From positions 1-6,960 of the forward strand of contig JAFYYO010000085.1 in the NCBI GenBank assembly GCA_017557475.1: 6,960 bases of DNA, written 5' to 3'. The notes below the pieces were generated by a model. That model did no database searches, was not told where the DNA came from, and saw only the letters and a list, made by a program, of their open reading frames with translations. The translations under genes and the position numbers were made by a program. Shown here piece by piece: positions 1 through 4,826 of this stretch (position 1 is its first letter; every line of letters begins with the position of its first letter). This stretch comes from Bacteroidaceae bacterium (GTDB lineage Bacteria; Bacteroidota; Bacteroidia; Bacteroidales; Bacteroidaceae).

Positions 1-112
1 AGTAGTTAAGGGAGTTAAGGACATTACAATTCTTCGTTGAGAACTGCCAATTTGAGCGAGCAAGACTATCGTCTTTAACTCCTTTATCTCCTTTTACTCC
101 TTTTACTCCCAT
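1..112 (-). CDS. Possible start of a leftward gene, partial, low-complexity N-terminus
   Basis: An ATG at 112-110 opens a frame of 37 codons that runs off the left edge without a stop. It lies about 20 bases downstream of a Bacteroidetes-type -7 box (132-139), with an A-rich leader ending AGAATAA just before the ATG, as is usual for this phylum. The first residues are MGVKGVKGDKGVKDDSL, a product of the 9-bp DNA repeat read in frame. The end visible here (VLNSLNY) is the same repeat unit read from its other strand. I recognise no domain. The frame may be a real small gene, for example one whose body lies further left. It may also be a chance reading through a repeat element. The promoter and leader favour transcription, and the low-complexity sequence argues against a conserved protein. 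Confidence 0.3.
   Translation of the reverse strand, partial: MGVKGVKGDKGVKDDSLARSNWQFSTKNCNVLNSLNY
4..110. repeat. Inverted repeat made of 9-bp tandem units
   Basis: Four consecutive 9-bp units of the form CTTT(A/T)(A/T)CTC occupy 73-108. Two units in the opposite orientation, GTTAAGGGA and GTTAAGGAC, occupy 5-22. The arms 4-22 and 71-89 are reverse complements at 16 of 19 positions around a 48-base centre. The centre also ends in a small palindrome, AAGAC-TATC-GTCTT (62-75), partly shared with the right arm. The left end may continue outside the window. No transposase or target duplication is visible. It resembles the 2127-2284 element in design but uses a different unit. Confidence 0.6.
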
Positions 113-131
113 TTATTCTTTTTTTCTGCTG

Positions 132-139
132 CAAAGGTA
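132..139 (-). promoter_or_regulatory. Putative -7 promoter box for the leftward gene
   Basis: On the minus strand the sequence reads TACCTTTG, a perfect match to the Bacteroidetes TAnnTTTG -7 element, and it is followed by GCAGCAG and an A-rich leader to the ATG at 112. At the expected 19-20 base spacing upstream I find AACC/ACCG rather than TTTG, so the -33 element is poor. A good -7 box with a weak -33 box fits a promoter that needs an activator. The direct repeats at 171-202 lie in a suitable position for one (inference). Confidence 0.5.
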
Positions 140-170
140 CGGAGGTTTTGTGGAAGGTCGGTTGATAAAA

Positions 171-202
171 TCTTCCAAAATAGTTGTTATTTTCTTCCAA
201 AA
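171..202. promoter_or_regulatory. Pair of direct repeats, candidate activator site
   Basis: The 10-mer TCTTCCAAAA occurs exactly at 171-180 and again at 193-202, a start-to-start distance of 22 bp, close to two helical turns. AraC-family proteins with two helix-turn-helix motifs often bind direct repeats about 21 bp apart (known for the family). The repeats sit about 30-60 bp upstream of the leftward -7 box and directly behind the AraC-type regulator gene. A looser inverted copy, TTTTGTGGAAG, lies at 146-156, and TTCCAAA recurs in the regulator's own promoter at 1941-1947. That the neighbouring regulator binds here is inference. Confidence 0.4.
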
Positions 203-205
203 ACG

Positions 206-234
206 AAAAAAGCGAGCCATTTGACTCGCTTTTT
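206..234 (-). terminator. Intrinsic terminator of the AraC-type regulator gene
   Basis: A GC-rich 7-bp stem pairs 212-218 (GCGAGCC) with 223-229 (GACTCGC), with one G-T pair and a four-base loop at 219-222. It is extended by A/T pairs between 207-211 and 230-234. In the minus direction the stem runs directly into six T followed by CG and five more T. It begins only about 8 bases after the TGA stop of the regulator gene at 242-244. The symmetric A/T flanks could allow termination in either direction. Confidence 0.85.
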
Positions 235-241
235 CCCCATT

Positions 242-1885
242 TCATCGCTTATCTCGGTATTCCGACGGTGAACATCCATATATGCGTTTGAAGGTGTGGC
301 CGAAGGAACTTGTCTCGTCGAAGCCGCAGAGGTTGGCCACCTTTGAGACAGGCATGTCGAGCCTGTCGGAGAGCAGTCGGGCTGCCTTCTCCATCTGGAT
401 GGCTTGGATGAAGGCTTTCGGACTTTCGCCTGCTGCATCCTGTAAGCGACGACGGAAGGTCTGCACACTCATATTCAGCTCCGATGCAATCTGCTCCACG
501 CCAAAGTTGCCAGTAGGCATTGCCGCATTGACAGCCTCAATGACACGCATAAGGAAGTGGCGTTCCTCGTTGCTCTGTACCTCCTCGGTTGTCTCTGGTT
601 GTTCTGCTGTTTCGCTTTTCGCTTTCAGCCTCTCAATCTCCTTCACCAATTCTTGCATCTGTTTCTGCCAGCGACGGCGGTTGCGAATCACAATGAGCCA
701 GGCTGCAAGGGCTATCAGCAAGATGAGCACGATGCCGATGACGATGGTCCGTCGGTGAGCCTGCCGCACTTGGGCGTTTTCCTGCAGCAGCTGGTCGTTG
801 CCAAACTCTGCATTGTAGCGCGACAGGGCATCGGCTGTGGCGTGCGTATATAGTGAGTCTTTCAGCAGGTCGAAGTAGTCGAGTTCTATCTTTGCCGAGT
901 CGGGATTGAGCGTCCAATAGCTCTCATAAAGTCCTCTGTGTGAATGGATTTCATTATACAGGTCGCCCATTTTTGAGAACAAATCTGCGGCCTCACGATA
1001 ATAGGGAATGGCTTCCTGCTGCCGTTCCTGACAAAGCAGCGACATGCCCAGTCGGTTCAGGGCAATGGCATAGGAATGATAGTCGCCAATGGTCTTCAGC
1101 TCAGGAGCAATCTGACGATAGATGCCCTCTGCTTCCTCGTATCTGTGCAGGCCAAGCAGCGCCGTTCCTTTTTGCGAAAGACGAATCAGAAGCTTAGGCG
1201 TCCTGCCCAGCTCTTTCTCTATCTCAATGGCTTGTTCCGCATAGGGGAGGGCTTTCTTGTCTTGTCCAAGCGTATGGTAAACCTCCGAAGCCATGCCGAG
1301 AATGATGGCCTTTCTGCCAGGATTGTCCACTTGATTGGCATGTTCCAGCGCCTGCAGGATGATGCCTTCTGCCTCTTTTGCCTGATAACCAGCCATATAG
1401 ATGCCTGCCAAGGTGTTCAGGCTCGAGGAGATGCGGTCGTGATCGCCGCCTTTCATCTCGATTTCCACACTTTGCTTGGCATAGTTCGCAGCCTGCTTGA
1501 AGTCGCTGAGACGGACGTAGATGCAGCCCAAAGTGTTCAGGCAATCAGCCTTTTCGGGGTTCGACGGACTATACTTCTGCAGGGCTTTCAAGGCATACGA
1601 CTCTGCCTTCTCAAACTGCTGCTGGTCGTACATCCACTCCGCAGCCCAGAACCAAACCTGTTGCTGCAGGGAGTCGGACGGCGTTCCAGCTGGGAACACC
1701 GTCTCCTCGTCGATGAAATCAGCCTTCAGCAGCTCATCGAAGAACAGATTGGCGGCAGCGACACTTGTCTGCTTGTCGAACTTCTCCAGTGCCGACTCTA
1801 CATTTTGTGCCATCGCGCAGAGGCTCATCATCAGCATGGCAACTGTCGCCATCAGGTAGCGGGTTATTGTGTGTAGTGTACTCAT
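242..1885 (-). CDS. TPR-repeat, membrane-anchored AraC-family transcriptional regulator
   Basis: The predicted protein is 547 aa. Residues 1-26 look like a signal peptide or first membrane anchor (hydrophobic LMATVAMLMMSLCAMA, possible cut after AMA). Residues ~70-325 are helical tetratricopeptide-type repeats (for example around 85-105, 115-140, 155-180, 245-265 and 275-300). A clear membrane segment follows at ~380-400, then basic NRRR and a charged coil (~405-440). An AraC-type DNA-binding domain fills ~445-547, with helix one near 460-481 and helix two near 510-535, ending in the typical GFDETSSFGHTFKRIYGCSPSEYR. The layout implies periplasmic TPRs as sensor and a cytoplasmic DNA-binding tail. 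No kinase or receiver domain is present, so it is not a hybrid two-component protein. It is a single-gene unit with its own promoter and terminator. Targets are unknown; the leftward gene or the upstream sugar operon are candidates (inference). The ATG at 1885 fits the promoter spacing; Met12 is an alternative start. Confidence 0.9.
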   Translation of the reverse strand: MSTLHTITRYLMATVAMLMMSLCAMAQNVESALEKFDKQTSVAAANLFFDELLKADFIDEETVFPAGTPSDSLQQQVWFWAAEWMYDQQQFEKAESYALKALQKYSPSNPEKADCLNTLGCIYVRLSDFKQAANYAKQSVEIEMKGGDHDRISSSLNTLAGIYMAGYQAKEAEGIILQALEHANQVDNPGRKAIILGMASEVYHTLGQDKKALPYAEQAIEIEKELGRTPKLLIRLSQKGTALLGLHRYEEAEGIYRQIAPELKTIGDYHSYAIALNRLGMSLLCQERQQEAIPYYREAADLFSKMGDLYNEIHSHRGLYESYWTLNPDSAKIELDYFDLLKDSLYTHATADALSRYNAEFGNDQLLQENAQVRQAHRRTIVIGIVLILLIALAAWLIVIRNRRRWQKQMQELVKEIERLKAKSETAEQPETTEEVQSNEERHFLMRVIEAVNAAMPTGNFGVEQIASELNMSVQTFRRRLQDAAGESPKAFIQAIQMEKAARLLSDRLDMPVSKVANLCGFDETSSFGHTFKRIYGCSPSEYRDKR

Positions 1886-1915
1886 TTGTATTGTCCATTG
1901 CTTTTAATTCTACTG

Positions 1916-1947
1916 CAAAGATACAACATTTTTCGCGCGTTTCCAAA
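1916..1947 (-). promoter_or_regulatory. Promoter of the AraC-type regulator gene
   Basis: On the minus strand a TTTG at 1944-1947 is followed after exactly 20 bases by TATCTTTG at 1916-1923. This fits the Bacteroidetes -33/-7 arrangement (TTTG, about 19-20 bases, TAnnTTTG). Transcription would start around 1908-1912, leaving a leader of roughly 25 bases before the ATG at 1885. The leader is A-rich with no Shine-Dalgarno, as is usual in this phylum. The -33 region overlaps TTCCAAA, part of the motif repeated at 171-202, which could allow autoregulation (inference). Confidence 0.7.
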
Positions 1948-2045
1948 TTTTTCTTTAGAAAAATTCACTTATAATGTAAAAAAGGATATTTTTACCTATT
2001 TTTAGAATGAAAAGTATGCGTGGGTTAATTGAAAAATTAACGTGT

Positions 2046-2053
2046 TATCTTTG
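2046..2053 (+). promoter_or_regulatory. Orphan plus-strand -7 box
   Basis: TATCTTTG on the plus strand matches TAnnTTTG perfectly. The -33 position holds only TGGG (2021-2024, 21-base spacing), a weak match. The box lies in the loop of a dyad, TTAACGTGT (2037-2045) against ACACGTAA (2062-2069), which pairs with one bulged base and could be an operator. No plus-strand gene follows. A hairpin with T-run at 2075-2120 would end any transcript after about 60 bases. Confidence 0.3.
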
Positions 2054-2074
2054 GCAACGACACACGTAATCTTT

Positions 2075-2120
2075 GCAGGCGACGCTGGCTATGTTTGGCA
2101 TTCTCGCTGCCTGCGTTTTT
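2075..2120 (+). terminator. Plus-strand hairpin with T-run, possible terminator
   Basis: GCAGGCGACG at 2075-2084 pairs with CGCTGCCTGC at 2105-2114 (eight Watson-Crick pairs, one G-T, one mismatch) around a 20-base loop. One G and then five T follow (2116-2120). In the minus direction no T-run follows the stem. There is no plus-strand protein gene to terminate, so it may end a short RNA from the box at 2046-2053 or block antisense transcription into the operon. Confidence 0.4.
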
Positions 2121-2126
2121 GAACAG

Positions 2127-2284
2127 GGAGTAACAAAGTAACAAAAGTAACATTGTTATTCCGAGAGAAGAGCAGGCAAATAATATACTTATTAATTAAA
2201 CTATATTTACATAAATTATATAGCGCCCCATCCTTGTCTCTCTTTTTTCGCTTGTTACTTTGTTATTTTGTTATTTTGTTATCC
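2127..2284. repeat. 158-bp inverted repeat with 8-bp tandem arms
   Basis: The right part (2252-2283) is four tandem 8-bp units: TTGTTACT, TTGTTATT, TTGTTATT and TTGTTATC. The left arm (2127-2152) carries about three units of AGTAACAA. The arm 2127-2152 is the reverse complement of 2261-2284 at 23 of 24 aligned bases, with two single-base gaps. The symmetry continues loosely inward: CGAGAGAAGAG near 2162 faces the complement of CTCTCTTTTTTCG near 2238-2250. The centre is nearly pure A/T. No transposase and no evident target duplication are seen. It could be a MITE-like or other dispersed intergenic repeat, or a transcript-end structure. Confidence 0.6.
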
Positions 2285-2304
2285 TCAATGCATGACCCTA
2301 AAAT

Positions 2305-2328
2305 GCCAAATTTCTCGATGAAATGGGC
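2305..2328 (-). terminator. Weak hairpin after the four-gene operon
   Basis: In the minus direction GCCCATTTC and GAAATTTGGC form an imperfect stem (eight pairs, one mismatch, one bulge) around a five-base loop, followed by ATTTT. It lies about 60 bases after the stop of the dehydrogenase gene. The T-run is better on the plus side (five T at 2331-2335), so it may work mainly in the other direction or not at all. It is the only candidate operon terminator that I can see before the inverted repeat. Confidence 0.3.
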
Positions 2329-2387
2329 AATTTTTGCACTTTTCGCTCCCTGAAATCAGTCGTAAGATGAAGGGAAAAGTCAGCCTT

Positions 2388-3344
2388 TCAGATGCGATTT
2401 AGTGACTTTCCTTGCATGAAAGCAGCCACATTTTGGGTTGCAATGTCGATGAGACGACGGCGAGCTGCGGCAGAAGCCCATGCAATATGGGGCGTAATAT
2501 AGCATCTGGGTGCTGAAATGAGCGGACTGACCTGTCTGGGTGGCTCTTCCGTCAGCACATCAACGCCAACGGCATAGAGTTTTCCTGCTGCAAGGGCATC
2601 GGCAACAGCCTGTTCATCGAACAAAGGACCGCGACCTGTATTGATGAGGATGGCCGTGGGTTTCATCAATGCAAGCCGCTCACTATTAACAAGATGGCGT
2701 GTTTTGTCGGTCAGCGGACAATGCAGACTCACGATGTCTGCCTCGCTGAAAAGTTGTTCATAGTCGCTTGCTTTGCGGATGCCCATCTCTCGAAGCACCT
2801 CCTCCGACTTGCTGCTGACTGCTATCACCTTCATTCCCATGGATTGTGCCATTTGCGCCACTTGTTTGCCGATATTGCCGAGACCGACGATGCCAAAAGT
2901 GAGGCCGTCGAGTTCGATGAGTGGCGATTTTGTGAAAGAAAAGTCGGGACTCTGCTGCCATTCGCCTTTCCTGACTGCATCGGCATGAAGAGCCACCTGA
3001 TTTGTGATGTTCAGGAGGTGCGCCATCACCATTTGAGCAACCGACATCGTGCTATAAGCTGGGATATTTGTCACGGCAATGCCTCTTTTATGGGCCTCTT
3101 CGATATCGACCACATTATAGCCCGTCGCCAGCACTCCAATATAGCGAAGTTGGGGCAGGGCAGCCATCGCTTTTGCATCGATGATGACCTTGTTCGTTAG
3201 CAATATCTCAGCATCTTTGGCTCGCTCAAGCAATTGCTCAGGAGTTGTTCGGTCATAAACCTCGAGTTCCCCAAGTCCCTTGAGCCCATCCCACGACAGA
3301 TCACCCGGATTAGCAGTATATCCGTCAAGAATGACTATTTTCAT
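2388..3344 (-). CDS. D-2-hydroxyacid dehydrogenase (glycerate dehydrogenase / hydroxypyruvate reductase-like)
   Basis: The protein is 318 aa, the normal length for this family, which reversibly reduces 2-keto acids to D-2-hydroxy acids with NAD(P)H in the cytoplasm. The ATGYNVVD near 73-80 is typical of the glycerate dehydrogenase/hydroxypyruvate reductase group. The nucleotide fold has GLGNIG (154-159). The catalytic set is present: Arg238 in NTGRGP, Glu266/267 in VDVLTEEPP and His286 in PHIAWAS. The residue after the second strand, where NAD-preferring members carry Asp, lies in VSSKS (Ser177-178), which hints at NADP use (inference). It is the last gene of the operon, 6 bp after the PreA-like gene. 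The real substrate is not evident. A keto acid derived from the sugar taken up by the FucP-like permease is possible, and a housekeeping hydroxypyruvate or glyoxylate role cannot be excluded. Confidence 0.9.
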   Translation of the reverse strand: MKIVILDGYTANPGDLSWDGLKGLGELEVYDRTTPEQLLERAKDAEILLTNKVIIDAKAMAALPQLRYIGVLATGYNVVDIEEAHKRGIAVTNIPAYSTMSVAQMVMAHLLNITNQVALHADAVRKGEWQQSPDFSFTKSPLIELDGLTFGIVGLGNIGKQVAQMAQSMGMKVIAVSSKSEEVLREMGIRKASDYEQLFSEADIVSLHCPLTDKTRHLVNSERLALMKPTAILINTGRGPLFDEQAVADALAAGKLYAVGVDVLTEEPPRQVSPLISAPRCYITPHIAWASAAARRRLIDIATQNVAAFMQGKSLNRI

Positions 3345-3350
3345 TTCGGC

Positions 3351-4814
3351 TTACTTCTGTATCTTGTTGAATCGCTTGGAAAGTCCGATTGCACCAGTTG
3401 GGCAGACGAGTCGGCAAAGATGGCAGCCAACGCATTTTGTACCAATGATGCGAGGTTGACGCGTCTCAAGGTCGAACTCGATGGCTTGGTGTCCGCCATC
3501 GGTACAGGAAATATGGCAACGACCACAACCGATGCATTTCTCTCGGTCAATCTTCGGCAGTACCATCGTCTCTCTGTCAAGTTCCGAAGGCAGGACGAAC
3601 GAAGGCAGTTGCTCGCCCACAATGTCCTCGAGGGTAATCGTCTTGCCTGCTGCGAGCGAGCGCTCTGTGAGATATGTCTGCATACCCAATATGAGGTCGT
3701 CGATGATGCGGTAGCCATATTGCATGACAGCCGTGCAAACCTGAACATTGCGGCAACCTATCTGGATGTACTCCAAAGCATCTCTCCATGTTTCGATGCC
3801 ACCGATGCCGCTCAGTTCTAAGCCTTTCATGATGTTGTTCTGTGCCAACTCGAGGATGAAGCGCTGTGCAATTGGCTTCACAGAGCGACCTGAGTAGCCA
3901 GATACGGTCTTCTTCTCGCAGACTTCAGCCTCGGGGGAGAAGGTGACGCTCTTGATGGTGTTGATGGCAGAAATGGCGTCTGCTCCAGCAAAGTATGCGC
4001 CCATGGCAGGCTCTTTGATGTGTGTGATGTTAGGCGTCATCTTGGGAATGACGGGAATCTTCACATTTTGTTTGACATAGGCGGTGTAGGCGGTGACAAG
4101 TTCATGGTCTTGTCCTACGTCGCTACCCATGCCTGCAAGTCGCATCTGTGGGCATGAGAAGTTCAGTTCTACAGCGTCGCAACCAGCAAACTCAGCCATC
4201 TTTGCCAGCTCTATCCACTCCTCTTCGAACTGCCCCATAATGCTTGCAACGACCACTTTCGATGGATAGTTCTGCTTCAAACGCTTTAGTATCTCGAAAT
4301 CTTCCTCGTATGGATTCTCGCTCAGCTGTTCCATATTGCGGAAACCTGCGAATGATGTGCCCTCCTTGATTGCGTCGAATCGGGGAGAGACCTCGCGGAT
4401 TTCCTGCTTGCAGATGGTCTTGTAGAAGACGCCAGCCCATCCCATATCAAAGGCTCGAGCCACCATCTCATAGTTGGTGCAGACGGCAGAAGAGGCGAGG
4501 AAGAACGGATTCTCGCAACGAATCCCACAGAAAGTGATGGCAAGTGAAGGCGTTTGGTCTGTCACGATGCCATCTTGGCAAACAGATTTCAGTAGCTCCC
4601 TGATTCGGATAGGCTGGTCATAGTGGATGCAAGCCTGTTCTGCGCGTTCCAGGTCGGCTTCCTTGCAGTTGGCAATCCATCTGCCTGCATTCTTAATATT
4701 GTCAAAACGAATGGCTCGAATGGCTCGAGCAGGGTCTCCATTGATGCAAGCTTTCGTGCAAGGAGCATCTTCGCACATTAGGCAGCGAGCAGCCTCTTCT
4801 TGAATGTGAAGCAT
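3351..4814 (-). CDS. preA: PreA-like dihydropyrimidine dehydrogenase-family Fe-S flavoprotein with extra N-terminal cysteine domain
   Basis: The protein is 487 aa. Residues ~92-385 are a dihydroorotate dehydrogenase-like FMN barrel with features of PreA, the beta subunit of bacterial dihydropyrimidine dehydrogenase: YKTIC (131-135), ELNFSCPQ (216-223), KMTPN (258-262), SGYSGRSVKPIA (305-316) and SGIGGIETW (335-343). The C-terminus carries two [4Fe-4S] sites: Cys427/430/433/437 and Cys461/464/467/471. Residues 1-~85 add CLMCEDAPCTKAC (Cys11/14/19/23), the same cysteine spacing as the N-terminal cluster of animal dihydropyrimidine dehydrogenase and GltD-type subunits, plus Cys50 and Cys62. PreA normally lacks this part, which sits on its partner PreT. 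No FAD/NAD(P)H domain is fused, and no PreT is visible. The loop that carries the catalytic Cys in animal enzymes (LACGQ) reads SDVGQ here. Family membership is secure. Pyrimidine reduction as the function is doubtful in this sugar-linked operon. Confidence 0.85.
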   Translation of the reverse strand: MLHIQEEAARCLMCEDAPCTKACINGDPARAIRAIRFDNIKNAGRWIANCKEADLERAEQACIHYDQPIRIRELLKSVCQDGIVTDQTPSLAITFCGIRCENPFFLASSAVCTNYEMVARAFDMGWAGVFYKTICKQEIREVSPRFDAIKEGTSFAGFRNMEQLSENPYEEDFEILKRLKQNYPSKVVVASIMGQFEEEWIELAKMAEFAGCDAVELNFSCPQMRLAGMGSDVGQDHELVTAYTAYVKQNVKIPVIPKMTPNITHIKEPAMGAYFAGADAISAINTIKSVTFSPEAEVCEKKTVSGYSGRSVKPIAQRFILELAQNNIMKGLELSGIGGIETWRDALEYIQIGCRNVQVCTAVMQYGYRIIDDLILGMQTYLTERSLAAGKTITLEDIVGEQLPSFVLPSELDRETMVLPKIDREKCIGCGRCHISCTDGGHQAIEFDLETRQPRIIGTKCVGCHLCRLVCPTGAIGLSKRFNKIQK

Positions 4815-4826
4815 AAGAGTGTTTAT

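Larger units (their letters stand above)
1886..2387. other. 502-bp intergenic region without a supported protein gene
   Basis: This stretch separates the four-gene operon from the regulator gene, both transcribed leftward. Reading leftward it holds a weak hairpin (2305-2328), a 158-bp inverted repeat with 8-bp tandem arms (2127-2284) around a very AT-rich centre (~2178-2222), a plus-strand hairpin with T-run (2075-2120) preceded by a TAnnTTTG box (2046-2053), and the regulator's promoter (1916-1947). A 66-codon plus-strand frame at 2153-2353 starts at TTG inside the repeat and shows no domain, so I do not call it a gene. Confidence 0.7.

Noticed and set aside
73..108. CRISPR array from the regular short repeats (also 2252-2283)
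   Set aside because: The units are only 8-9 bp and directly adjacent, with no unique spacers and no cas genes.
1076..1876. 266-codon plus-strand frame opposite the regulator gene
   Set aside because: It is antisense to a well-supported TPR/AraC protein and has no domain, promoter or leader of its own, so it is a shadow frame.
2153..2353. 66-codon plus-strand reading frame in the intergenic region
   Set aside because: It starts at TTG inside the inverted repeat, is largely encoded by the repeat arm and A/T-rich centre, and shows no recognisable domain.
3234..3821. 195-codon plus-strand frame spanning the junction of the dehydrogenase and PreA-like genes
   Set aside because: It lies opposite catalytic and iron-sulfur motifs of two real genes and has no family features.
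4815..4826. Separate promoter or transcription unit between the fusion gene and the PreA-like gene
   Set aside because: The gap is 12 bp and I see no TAnnTTTG box in a suitable place, so co-transcription is simpler.
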